From NCBI GenBank assembly GCA_910575155.1, contig CAJTDX010000002.1, positions 1 to 64,000 of the forward strand: 64,000 nucleotides of DNA, given 5' to 3'. Below the pieces are notes generated by a model. That model saw nothing but the letters and a program-made list of their open reading frames with translations, did not search any database and was not told where the DNA came from. Below are positions 27,257 to 35,526 of this stretch, piece by piece. The translations under genes and the position numbers were made by a program. How positions within the stretch are numbered: position 1 is the stretch's first letter; each line of letters begins with the position of its first letter. The stretch comes from Lachnospiraceae bacterium. Its GTDB lineage: Bacteria > Bacillota > Clostridia > Lachnospirales > Lachnospiraceae.

Positions 27257-28534
27257 ATGGAACAGGAAGAAATGTTATTTCATTTACTGGAACAGGGGAC
27301 CAGTGCGGCTATGGTAGTAAAAGAGGCAGAGATACAGCTTAAGACGGCGGGGTTTCAGGAACTGTCTTTTGCGCGGCCCTGGAAGCTTTTGGAGCACGGA
27401 GCATATTATGTGAAGCATCATGATACCACATTATTTGCATTTACCATTGGCGGGCAGGCAGGGACAGAATCGCTGCGGATTGCGGCTGCCCATACGGATT
27501 TTCCGTGTCTTCGCATAAAGCCCTGCGCAGATGTGCAGGCGGGAGGATATGCCCAGGTAAATGTGGAGGTTTACGGAGGGGCGATCTTAAATACCTGGCT
27601 GGACCGTCCTCTGAGCATTTCCGGGCGCGTGGCCCTGGCGGGTAAAGATGTGATGCACCCGGAACTGCGCTGCATTTCAGCAGAACGGACATTGGGAGTG
27701 ATTCCCAATCTTGCCATTCATATGAATCGCGATGTCAATAAGGGAATAGAACTGAATAAGCAGACGGATCTTCTTCCGGTGCTGGGACTTGCCAAAGAGG
27801 GGAGCAAACAGCCGTTTCTGGATTTTCTGGCCGGGGAACTTGACAGAAACGCAGAAGATATTCTCGATTATGAATTGTGTCTGTATTGTCAGGAAAAGCC
27901 CGGATATGCGGGAATTGACGGGGAACTGATTCTTTCTCCCAGACTGGACAATCTTACTTCCGTACAGGCGCTGCTGACGGGAATAACAGAGAGCCGCAGA
28001 GAGAACGGCATTAACGTAATCGCTTTATTCGACCATGAGGAGATTGGCAGCCGTACCAAACAGGGAGCTGGTTCCATGCTGCTTGGGAATCTTTTGCAGC
28101 GCATGTTAGGGTGCTTTGGGAAAACGCCGGCGCAGTGGACAGAATGCCTGTATCAGGCGTTTTTGCTGTCTGTGGATGTGGCGCATGGACTCCATCCGAA
28201 TCATATGGCAAAAATGGATATTACCAATAAGCCGGTACTGGGAAAAGGTTTCTGCATCAAAGAAGCCAGTTCCCAGTCTTATGCCACGGACTGCGAAGCA
28301 GTGGCGATTGTGGAACAGATATGCAGGAAGGAAAAGATTCCTTATCAAAAATTTGTCAACCGTTCAGATCTGCCGGGCGGCGGCACCCTTGGTTCCGTTG
28401 CCTCAAGCTTCCTTCCGGTGAGAACCGTTGATGTGGGAATACCGCTGCTTGCCATGCATTCAGCGGTGGAAACCATGGCCGCCGCAGACATGAAAGCGCT
28501 GACGGATCTGCTGCGCGCTTACTTTCGGATATAG
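27257..28534 (+). CDS. M18 family aminopeptidase
   Basis: A 425-residue dinuclear-zinc aminopeptidase of the aspartyl-aminopeptidase family. Metal and catalytic motifs: AAHTDFPCLRIKP near the N-terminus, DHEEIGSRTKQGAGS in the middle and a C-terminal PLLAMHSAVETM. It releases N-terminal residues, usually acidic ones, from cytosolic peptides. GCAGGAGGCAGGAA precedes ATG 27257. The lipoprotein gene follows nine bases after its stop. Confidence 0.93.
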   Translation: MEQEEMLFHLLEQGTSAAMVVKEAEIQLKTAGFQELSFARPWKLLEHGAYYVKHHDTTLFAFTIGGQAGTESLRIAAAHTDFPCLRIKPCADVQAGGYAQVNVEVYGGAILNTWLDRPLSISGRVALAGKDVMHPELRCISAERTLGVIPNLAIHMNRDVNKGIELNKQTDLLPVLGLAKEGSKQPFLDFLAGELDRNAEDILDYELCLYCQEKPGYAGIDGELILSPRLDNLTSVQALLTGITESRRENGINVIALFDHEEIGSRTKQGAGSMLLGNLLQRMLGCFGKTPAQWTECLYQAFLLSVDVAHGLHPNHMAKMDITNKPVLGKGFCIKEASSQSYATDCEAVAIVEQICRKEKIPYQKFVNRSDLPGGGTLGSVASSFLPVRTVDVGIPLLAMHSAVETMAAADMKALTDLLRAYFRI

Positions 28535-28543
28535 AGGGAGCGC

Positions 28544-29836
28544 ATGATTTCCTATAACAAATCACAAGAAGGACGGAACATAAAGTTTATGAGAAAAATG
28601 CAGAGAAATATGGCGGTGTTTGCGCTCATATTACTGATGTGGAGCGGCAGCGCCGGCTGTACGCAGGCGGATGTACAGGAATATCTGCAGCAGAGCAGAC
28701 AGCCGGAGCAGGCAGAGGAACATCAGAACCAGAAGCAGGCGGAAGATGTAATACAGCAGAATGAATCACAAGACGTAATGCGGCAGGATCAGACGGAAGA
28801 TATTATGCCGCAGAGTAAGGCGGTAGTCCCGCCGGAGCGGATTTCGCTGGAAAAATATGCATACCGGCAATTGAACGGTACAGAACAGACAGTTTATGAT
28901 GAGATGCTGTCCGCCATTTTAAGCCAGGAAGAAAGGGTGCAGCTTTCTACTACGGATACAGAGGTGATGCAGCGCGCCTATAAGGCGGTCTGCAGCGATT
29001 ATGGCGGACTGTTTTGGGTGGAAGGATATGTATTTACCAGTTATACCAAAGGCGAAGAACTGGTGAGCCTGGAGTTTTCCCCGAAGTATACCATGACAAA
29101 AAGGGAACGCAGACAGCTTCAAAGGCAGATTGATGGGATTGTGGACGCGTGGCTTGCCGGGATTTCGATTAGCGATACGGATTATGATAAGGCAAAATAT
29201 GTATATGAATTGCTGGCGCTGAATACAGAATATGTGGAGAATGCCAGGGACAGCCAGAACATTGTCAGCGTCTTTTTAGGGCAGCAGACGGTATGCCAGG
29301 GATATGCGTGCGCCGTTCAGTATCTTCTGGAGCAGCTTGGGATTCAAAGCGTGATTGTGTCCGGTACCGCGCGCGGGGAACCGCACGCGTGGAATCTGAT
29401 TTGCCTGGACGGGGAATATTATTATATGGACGCCACATGGGGAAATAATGGGTACCGCAATAAAGAGGGGCAGGAAACTTCGTTTATAGATTATAATTAT
29501 ATGGCGATGACCACTTTGGAAATGCAGGTCGGGCATCAGCCGGACCTGGAGATTGATCTGCCGGAATGCACAGCGGTACTGAATAATTATTATATAAAAG
29601 AAGGAAACTATATAGAAGAATGGGATGCAGATGTTATAGGCGCAAAACTTTCTCAGGCATGGGAGAGCCAGCGGGTGATCACCCTGCGTTTTTCGGACGA
29701 TACCCTTAAGGACCAGACCTTTCAGTATTTTATAAAGGAGGGGCGTATAATGGATTACTGCAGTAATATTACGCAAATTAATTATATTGAGGACAGCGTG
29801 TGGAAAGAAATCAGCTTTTGTTTTAATCAGGAGTAA
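28544..29836 (+). CDS. Lipoprotein with transglutaminase-like domain
   Basis: The 430-residue protein has a lipoprotein signal with lipobox SAGC, a long Gln-rich spacer, and a transglutaminase/protease-like domain with a Cys-His-Asp triad: Cys251 in TVCQGYAC, His281 in PHAWN and Asp296 in YMDATWGN. It is likely anchored outside the membrane and acts on peptides or cell wall; most relatives are uncharacterised. Start choice: ATG 28544 has GGGAG close by, while ATG 28589 starts directly at the signal peptide but has a weak site. Downstream of the M18 aminopeptidase gene, possibly co-transcribed. Confidence 0.8.
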   Translation: MISYNKSQEGRNIKFMRKMQRNMAVFALILLMWSGSAGCTQADVQEYLQQSRQPEQAEEHQNQKQAEDVIQQNESQDVMRQDQTEDIMPQSKAVVPPERISLEKYAYRQLNGTEQTVYDEMLSAILSQEERVQLSTTDTEVMQRAYKAVCSDYGGLFWVEGYVFTSYTKGEELVSLEFSPKYTMTKRERRQLQRQIDGIVDAWLAGISISDTDYDKAKYVYELLALNTEYVENARDSQNIVSVFLGQQTVCQGYACAVQYLLEQLGIQSVIVSGTARGEPHAWNLICLDGEYYYMDATWGNNGYRNKEGQETSFIDYNYMAMTTLEMQVGHQPDLEIDLPECTAVLNNYYIKEGNYIEEWDADVIGAKLSQAWESQRVITLRFSDDTLKDQTFQYFIKEGRIMDYCSNITQINYIEDSVWKEISFCFNQE

Positions 29837-30030
29837 AAAAGACTTTTCAAACCTGAATATTTATGTTACTATTAAGTAGTATTTAAAACTACGTAGAATG
29901 ATGAAAATAATTTATAAAGTTATATTAAAAGTCAAATATGCAGAAGAAGAATACTATATTATAGAAATGCAGAATATGAGAGAAATACATTCAGACATTT
30001 TATACTGCAGAAATATTCAGGAGGAAGAAG

Positions 30031-30870
30031 ATGAGCTATAAAATTGTTGTGGACAGCTGCGGGGAATTGCCGGAAACGTTAATGAAGGATGAACATTTTG
30101 AATCGGTGCCGCTGGAAATTTTTGTGGATGATTATCATATTACGGATGACGAAACCTTTGATCAGGCCGAATTTTTGCGGCGTGTGCGGGAAAGCCCCAA
30201 TTGTCCAAAGTCTACCTGTCCATCTCCGGAACGGTATATGGAGGCTTATGACTGCGCCGCAAAGCATGTCTATGCGGTAACTCTTTCAGCCCGGCTCAGC
30301 GGTTCCTGCAACAGCGCCCAGCTTGGCAGAAAGCTGTATCTGGAGGAAAAAGGAGAGAAGCAGATCCATATATTTGATTCGAAATCGGCGTCGGTAGGGC
30401 AGACTTTGATTGCCATGAAGATTCAGGAGTGTGAAAAAGAGGGGCTTGCATTTGCAAAGATTGTTCAAAAGGTGGAAGCTTATATAGAAGAAATGAATAC
30501 GTCGTTTGTTCTTGAGACTCTGGAAACGCTTCGCAAGAATGGCAGACTGAGCAATATTAAGGCGTTTGTGGCAAGCGCGTTGAATATTAAGCCCGTAATG
30601 GGCGCCACGCCGGAAGGGATGATCTGTCAGCTCAGCCAGGCCAGAGGCATGGTGCGCGCTATTGATAAGATGATTGCGGATCTGGTGGAAAAAACGAAAA
30701 ATCCTCAGGAGAAGATCTTTGCCATATCGCACTGCAATGCGCCGAAACGTGCCAGAGAAGCGGCGGAAAAAGTGAAGCAGATGGGGAATTTCAAAGAAGT
30801 ATTTGTACTGGATACGGCCGGGATCAGCAGTATGTACGCCAGTGACGGAGGAATTATCATGGCAGTGTAA
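30031..30870 (+). CDS. DegV family fatty-acid-binding protein
   Basis: The 279-residue protein is a DegV/FakB-type fatty-acid-binding subunit that presents acyl chains to fatty acid kinase. Signatures: IVVDSCGELP, the TCPSPERYMEAY loop, TLSARLSGSCNSA and IFDSKSASVGQ. No fakA is nearby. GGAGGAAG precedes ATG 30031. A hairpin follows the stop. Confidence 0.92.
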   Translation: MSYKIVVDSCGELPETLMKDEHFESVPLEIFVDDYHITDDETFDQAEFLRRVRESPNCPKSTCPSPERYMEAYDCAAKHVYAVTLSARLSGSCNSAQLGRKLYLEEKGEKQIHIFDSKSASVGQTLIAMKIQECEKEGLAFAKIVQKVEAYIEEMNTSFVLETLETLRKNGRLSNIKAFVASALNIKPVMGATPEGMICQLSQARGMVRAIDKMIADLVEKTKNPQEKIFAISHCNAPKRAREAAEKVKQMGNFKEVFVLDTAGISSMYASDGGIIMAV

Positions 30871-30900
30871 GCTGCCATGATATTGCTCACGCTGAAAGTT

Positions 30901-30920
30901 GAAGCGGGCCTGCCCGCTTC
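30901..30920 (+). terminator. Hairpin after the DegV gene
   Basis: GAAGCGGG, loop CCTG, CCCGCTTC, followed by an interrupted T-rich tract (GTTGTTCTT). Weak T run. Confidence 0.5.
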
Positions 30921-30956
30921 GTTGTTCTTCCAGAATGGGAAAGACTGCTATGTAGG

Positions 30957-31397
30957 TTATTCTTCTGTATAAACGGCTTTGTCCAGCGCCGACTGGATTG
31001 CTTTTAGCAGTACCATGGAGGTGTACTGGTTATCTTCTTCATAGGAGATATTTTCCAGCGACTGGTTTTTGTAAATTTGCTGGCTGAGATTATCCAGCGC
31101 AGGCTGCATCAGCGGATACATGGCGGCGGTGGTTTCATCCAGGTTTACCAGGCTGATGGAAGTGATGTGAGTACTGTCCACCATCACTTCTACATCGATG
31201 GCGTTATCATTTAGCTGTATGGAGGAAGTGTATACTCCCGCCGTATATTTCATGGTTTCTTTTGTGGCGTTGTCTTTGTTGTCTGGCAGGAACATAAAAA
31301 TCAGCAGTATAATCAGCAGGATTCCCAGTACTGCAAAGATTGCTGTATAGATCAGTTCTTTTAAATGCAGAACAACGATTTTGGTTTTGGAACTCAC
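30957..31397 (-). CDS. Membrane-anchored protein with degenerate FMN-bind-like domain
   Basis: A 146-residue protein with one N-terminal transmembrane helix (about 15-37) and an extracytoplasmic domain. The pattern YTAGVYTSSIQL, VEVMVDSTHITSISLV, ET near the middle, IYKNQSLENIS and YTSMVLLKAIQSAL follows the FMN-bind domain strand by strand, but the flavin-attachment motif SGATYTS is replaced by EEDNQYTS. It therefore probably does not carry covalent FMN. AAGGAGGAGTTCTGTGAG lies upstream. The gene is convergent with degV. Confidence 0.65.
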   Translation of the reverse strand: MSSKTKIVVLHLKELIYTAIFAVLGILLIILLIFMFLPDNKDNATKETMKYTAGVYTSSIQLNDNAIDVEVMVDSTHITSISLVNLDETTAAMYPLMQPALDNLSQQIYKNQSLENISYEEDNQYTSMVLLKAIQSALDKAVYTEE

Positions 31398-31457
31398 AGA
31401 ACTCCTCCTTAATTTCTCTTTGTTTTACTATATGAAAAAAAAAGAAGGAATATGCTA

Positions 31458-31486
31458 TTGACAAGATAATAAAAATATAGTAAAAT
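31458..31486 (+). promoter_or_regulatory. Promoter of tRNA-Gly
   Basis: TTGACA, 17-base spacer, TAAAAT, about 25-30 bases before the tRNA. Confidence 0.75.
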
Positions 31487-31518
31487 ATATATTGTCTTGA
31501 GAAACAAATACATAATAT

Positions 31519-31591
31519 GCGATAGTGGCGTAGTTGGTAACGCGCGACCTTGCCAAGGTCGAGACCGCGGGTTCGAGCCCCGTCTATCGCT
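31519..31591 (+). tRNA. tRNA-Gly (GCC)
   Basis: A cloverleaf of 73 bases without encoded CCA. Acceptor arms GCGATAG and CTATCGC pair perfectly; the anticodon arm is CGACC-TTGCCAA-GGTCG with anticodon GCC; the T arm is CGGGTTCGAGCCCCG. Confidence 0.95.
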
Positions 31592-31603
31592 CTCATAATT
31601 AGG

Positions 31604-31657
31604 AGTCGTAAACTTGGAGATTTTTCGGAAGAATCAGAGGTTTACGGTTCTTTTTTT
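31604..31657 (+). terminator. Terminator after tRNA-Gly
   Basis: CGTAAAC (31607-31613) pairs with GTTTACG (31640-31646), with further inner pairing, followed by GTTCTTTTTTT. Confidence 0.7.
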
Positions 31658-31799
31658 ATTTTATAGGAGATTCCTTCGGATTCCGTATAAAATAAAAAAC
31701 AATGATCGCACTGCGGCGGAAAAGAGCGTGTCAAAGAGTGCCCCCAGGGAATTGATTGATGGGGCAGGGGAAATGAAAAATGTATGTTGAAAATTGTTC

Positions 31800-31837
31800 T
31801 TGACTTTTACTGTGATGTGTCATATCATATCTATGAC
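31800..31837 (+). promoter_or_regulatory. TetR promoter with overlapping operator
   Basis: TTGACT, 17-base spacer, TATCAT (31800-31828). An inverted repeat GTCATA-N7-TATGAC (31819-31837) covers the -10 box, which is the layout expected for autorepression by the TetR protein encoded 35 bases downstream. Confidence 0.65.
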
Positions 31838-31871
31838 CGAAATAACATTTTGAGTCATAGGAGGAAACGAT

Positions 31872-32444
31872 ATGGCAAGAAGTTTTACAGAACAAGAAAA
31901 AGAAAACATCAAAAAAAGTTTGCAGGAAGCCTGTAAGCAGAGCTGGACACAGTACGGCTATAAGAAAACGAGCGTCGATGACCTCTGCAGGCGCGCAGGC
32001 ATTTCAAAAGGGGCGTTTTATCTTTTTTTTGAATCGAAAGAAGCTCTTTTTTGCGAGGTATTGTGTTCCGTGCAGGAACAAATCTGCAATGCGGCCTCCG
32101 AAGTAATCGAAAAACACAGAGATAAATATGGCGTCGCAGAAGCCTTAAAGCTTATTTATCGGGAATACGATAAAAATAATTTTTTATATGATTCGCACAG
32201 TACGGATTTCACGATTTTGCTGAATAAATTATCAGAGGAACAGGCAAAAAAAATCGAAGCATCCAATCATATGAGCCAACAGCTTTTTTTAAGTCAGCCG
32301 TATTTGAAATTCAGGGTCGATGCGGGTCTGGCAATGTCAGTGATTTACTCTTTGATTATGAATATCAAAAATAAGGATGTTCTCCCATACGATCACAGGG
32401 AAACGTTTGATTTTATGGTTGACCATTTGATTGAAAGCTTGTAA
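31872..32444 (+). CDS. TetR/AcrR family transcriptional regulator
   Basis: A 190-residue repressor with the TetR N-terminal HTH (about 8-55; KTSVDDLCRRAGISKGAFYLFF is the core, here quoted as DLCRRAGISKGAFYLFF) and a helical ligand-binding domain. AGGAGGAAACGAT precedes ATG 31872. It is followed 27 bases later by the DUF4180 gene, with which TetR regulators are commonly paired, and an operator-like palindrome overlaps its promoter. The ligand is unknown. Confidence 0.9.
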   Translation: MARSFTEQEKENIKKSLQEACKQSWTQYGYKKTSVDDLCRRAGISKGAFYLFFESKEALFCEVLCSVQEQICNAASEVIEKHRDKYGVAEALKLIYREYDKNNFLYDSHSTDFTILLNKLSEEQAKKIEASNHMSQQLFLSQPYLKFRVDAGLAMSVIYSLIMNIKNKDVLPYDHRETFDFMVDHLIESL

Positions 32445-32471
32445 AGAATAAAAATTTGATGGAGGTAGAAA

Positions 32472-32840
32472 ATGAAAACAGAAGTTATAAACAGAAATAA
32501 CACAGAGATTGCAGTGGTCAGCAGCGATGAACTGTTGATTACAGACGTCCAGTCTGCATTAGACTTGATTATGACAGTAAAATATGAAACAGGCTGCACA
32601 AATATTGCTATAAATAAGGAGGCTGTTGTAAATGATTTCTTTATTCTGAGTTCTGGTCTGGCAGGAGAGATCTTACAGAAATTTATCAACTATGGCGTGA
32701 GATTTGCAGTATACGGCGATTTTTCAAAATATACGAGTAAGCCGTTAAAGGATTTCATGTACGAGAGTAATAAAGGAAAGGATATTTATTTTCAGCCTGA
32801 GGTTTCTCTGGCTGTAGACAAGCTTTCCTGTCAAAGATGA
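32472..32840 (+). CDS. DUF4180 protein
   Basis: A 122-residue protein of the DUF4180 family (ITDVQSALDLIMTVKYETG, then the INKEAV segment and a GEILQKFINYGVRFAVYGDF core). The fold resembles STAS-like or DUF4325-like small alpha/beta domains. Function unknown. TGGAGGTAG stands before ATG 32472. Co-transcription with the TetR gene is likely, so its expression probably responds to the same ligand. Confidence 0.8.
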   Translation: MKTEVINRNNTEIAVVSSDELLITDVQSALDLIMTVKYETGCTNIAINKEAVVNDFFILSSGLAGEILQKFINYGVRFAVYGDFSKYTSKPLKDFMYESNKGKDIYFQPEVSLAVDKLSCQR

Positions 32841-32898
32841 GATAAAAGCAGCGGAAGCGATACTTGACAAACTCCAAAGTTATGTAATCAGGACGCGC

Positions 32899-33069
32899 TT
32901 ATTCGCCCCGATTTTTGTGAGAGATTGGGTATCCGTTTCCCTGACTGTCAGTGGTAATATCATTGAGATGTTTCTTAGGGGAATGGTTTTTCTCCTCATT
33001 GATAACGCCGCTTTCCCATGCTCCTTTTGGGGCTGTGCGGATCCTTTGATCTTTATCAGTTGCCTTCAT
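32899..33069 (-). CDS. Small hydrophilic protein of unknown function
   Basis: I do not recognise a family. The 56-residue product is very polar (MKATDKDQRIRTAPKG at the N-terminus, a Lys/His/Asn-rich middle, end ISHKNRGE) with no hydrophobic segment, so likely disordered. Support for coding comes from CAGGAGGGCGCA just before ATG 33069 and a TATACT box about 30 bases further upstream on the same strand. It lies between two genes on the opposite strand. Confidence 0.5.
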   Translation of the reverse strand: MKATDKDQRIRTAPKGAWESGVINEEKNHSPKKHLNDITTDSQGNGYPISHKNRGE

Positions 33070-33257
33070 TGCGCCCTCCTGAGTGTTGATAGAGTTAGTA
33101 TAACCGAAAACCAGGGAAATATAAGACAAAATGTGAAAATCTCAGGGGGACGGATTCCAGGCGGCAGCATTAAGAAAAAGCAGAAACAGATACTTTTGTC
33201 ACAATATACTGCTTCTTATTATAGGCGGTATAGAAACCGGGATATTTGGAGGAGAAT

Positions 33258-33734
33258 ATGGCAAAGAAGCGGAAAACACTTCCACAAGAAATGAAAGAAC
33301 TTTTAGAGAGCGGCGATCTTGCGGGGGAAGTAATCGTTCACGATGGCGCGTCTTCTATATATGTGCCGGAGGAAAGTAAAAAGAAAGCGTTTCCATGGCT
33401 TTGGAACTATCTCGTTCCGCCCAGAGGAAAAGCCCAAACTGCACAGGGCGAAGCGATTCGTATTGCGGGGCGCATTGACCATGAAATCATTGCGAACGGC
33501 GGAATGAACTGGGACGGCGAATTTCGGAAGATGCTGCGCGTCTTTCCTCAGTATATGCGTTTGGGAAATCCGCTGTGTGAGGAGGATGTGGCTGAGGTGA
33601 AAAAAATTACCCGCCTGTTATGGGACAGCCGGGACGACGGAACCTTAACTATGCAGTTATGTGCCTATGCAGCTGCATGGGTATTGCTGAATCCGGAAGT
33701 TCTTCCCCCATTGGAAGCAGATTATTCCAGGTGA
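33258..33734 (+). CDS. Hypothetical protein
   Basis: A 158-residue soluble protein I cannot assign. Visible features: a basic start AKKRKTLPQEMKELL, a central FPWLWNYLVPP segment, GGMNWDGEF and a C-terminal Pro-rich end LPPLEADYSR. No membrane segment or metal motif. TTTGGAGGAGAAT precedes ATG 33258, which I prefer over a start four codons earlier that would overlap the binding site. Flanked by unrelated small genes. Confidence 0.7.
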   Translation: MAKKRKTLPQEMKELLESGDLAGEVIVHDGASSIYVPEESKKKAFPWLWNYLVPPRGKAQTAQGEAIRIAGRIDHEIIANGGMNWDGEFRKMLRVFPQYMRLGNPLCEEDVAEVKKITRLLWDSRDDGTLTMQLCAYAAAWVLLNPEVLPPLEADYSR

Positions 33735-33848
33735 AGACGTATTGCCGTAGATCAGTGTTATAGTTACAGCGGTTTTGATAAGTTTATGGTTTTGTTCAAA
33801 CGCGATCTTGCAGGAGATGAGAATTTAAATTAGCGGAGGAAGAGTTGT

Positions 33849-34436
33849 ATGGAGGAACGGTTAAAGAAACAGTTGGATTTTGCGTTGGAGATTGACAAGG
33901 AAAAAAATATTTTCCGGCAAACGCATTTGTCCGGACATGGAAGAAATGAAAATGACGCGGAACATGCGTGGCATATGGCGGTGATGGCGTATCTGTTAAG
34001 AGAATATTCAAATGAAGAGATCGATATCGCAAAAGTAATGCTTATGTGTCTGATACATGATATTGTAGAGATTGAGGCCGGAGATACCTATGCCTACGAC
34101 GCTGAAAACAAGAAGACCCAGAAAGACAGGGAAGATGCTGCAAAGGAAAAAATATACTCCATGCTGCCAAAAGACCAGAAGCAGGAGTTCGTGGCGTTAT
34201 TTGATGAATTTGAAGCGTATCAGACCGCAGAGGCAAAGTTTGCACATGCCATGGATAATTTACAGCCGCTGCTGTTAAACGACAGCAACCAGGGAGGAGA
34301 CTGGAAAGAGCACCAGGTGACTGCAGAGCAGGTGTACGCAAGGCAGTCCAAAACAAAATCAGGTTCCCGGACGCTCTTTGAGGTAACGGATGAAATTATA
34401 AAGGAACATATTAAAAGAGGGAATATCAGAGCGTAA
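33849..34436 (+). CDS. HD-domain phosphohydrolase (YfbR/HDDC2-like)
   Basis: A 195-residue HD-domain metal-dependent phosphohydrolase. Metal ligands are His39 in NDAEHAWHMA, the His70-Asp71 pair in CLIHDIVEIEAGD and a late Asp in FAHAMDNLQPLL. This is the pattern of 5'-deoxynucleotidases (YfbR) and HDDC2, which dephosphorylate deoxynucleoside monophosphates. AGCGGAGGAAGAGTTGT precedes ATG 33849. It is convergent with the AraC gene. The exact nucleotide specificity is not evident. Confidence 0.88.
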   Translation: MEERLKKQLDFALEIDKEKNIFRQTHLSGHGRNENDAEHAWHMAVMAYLLREYSNEEIDIAKVMLMCLIHDIVEIEAGDTYAYDAENKKTQKDREDAAKEKIYSMLPKDQKQEFVALFDEFEAYQTAEAKFAHAMDNLQPLLLNDSNQGGDWKEHQVTAEQVYARQSKTKSGSRTLFEVTDEIIKEHIKRGNIRA

Positions 34437-34455
34437 AATAAACAGAATGTATCAT

Positions 34456-35331
34456 TTATCTGATTTTGAGGCGGAATTGCGTGGGGGTACACTGGTATTT
34501 TTCTTTGAACATCCGGTTAAAATAAGAGAGGTTTTCAAATCCGGTTTCCACAGCGATGCTGCTTACGCTGTCCTCGGAAGAAGTGAGAAGCCTTGCCGCC
34601 ATGGTAAGGCGGTAATTATTCAAATACCCGGTAAACGAGATATTCATATTTTTTTTGAAAAATTTCATAAAATGTGATTTGCTGAATCCGCAGACTCTGG
34701 CGGCGTCGGCAATGGATATTTTTTCCTGATAGCTGTTTTCTACATATTTTAAGATCTCTTTCAGGCGTCCAAGAGATTTATGGTTCTGAGGGCGCAGGGG
34801 AGATGCTGCAGAACATGCAAGTCCGTAAAAAAAGGAGAAAAGCTGCCCTTTTATGGCAAGCTGGTAGCCTGTTGAAAAGTTCCGGCAGATTTCGTCCATG
34901 GCGTCCAGGCAGGCAGCCAGCGCCGGATATTGCGGGGAAGTTGCGGGGTAGTAGTTGTGAAAGGTAATTTTGCCCCGCGTCAGCGGCTCAAAAAATTCTT
35001 TGGTGCAGACGTCGTCCCAGGGTCCCATGAGCATGGAAAGTTCGAATATGATATTTTCGTATTCCATCGAATGATCACTGACCTGCTGGATCGAGTGGAG
35101 CTGGCCGGGAAGCACAAGCATGATATCTCCTTTGGAGACTGCAAAAGGAAGAAGGTCTACCGTGATTTGTCCCCTTCCTTTTTTTATATAAATAATTTCC
35201 ATCGCATTGTGCCAGTGCGCGGGCACCAGGGTAAAATCCAGCGGAATGCTGCACAGGTATATATTAAAGGGAAAATCCCTGTGTCCATGAAATTTTGTCT
35301 CCTGCGAGTTTTCGTATTCTAAAATATTCAT
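34456..35331 (-). CDS. AraC family transcriptional regulator
   Basis: A 291-residue regulator with an N-terminal cupin sensor (about 15-150; PAHWHNAMEIIYIKKGRG and GDIMLVLPGQLHSI) and a C-terminal double HTH (about 190-290; ISIADAARVCGFSKSHFMKF and VSSIAVETGFENLSYFNRMF). Such regulators usually sense sugars. It is divergent from glycogen phosphorylase with 195 bases between them, which suggests but does not prove control of glgP. Confidence 0.92.
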   Translation of the reverse strand: MNILEYENSQETKFHGHRDFPFNIYLCSIPLDFTLVPAHWHNAMEIIYIKKGRGQITVDLLPFAVSKGDIMLVLPGQLHSIQQVSDHSMEYENIIFELSMLMGPWDDVCTKEFFEPLTRGKITFHNYYPATSPQYPALAACLDAMDEICRNFSTGYQLAIKGQLFSFFYGLACSAASPLRPQNHKSLGRLKEILKYVENSYQEKISIADAARVCGFSKSHFMKFFKKNMNISFTGYLNNYRLTMAARLLTSSEDSVSSIAVETGFENLSYFNRMFKEKYQCTPTQFRLKIR

Positions 35332-35526
35332 AAGATCGAAGTCCTTTTTTGTAGATTTGATAGTATTGTACTATATGTTGCTATCATACAGCAAGAAAAA
35401 AACGGTAAATATGGATATAATATACATAACATCTTTTGGCTCTGAGCTGACATTGTGCCAGAGCGGCTGACAGGGAATAAACAATGTAAAAAAAGGGAAC
35501 GCTTAGTTGTAAAAAGGAGAACAAAA

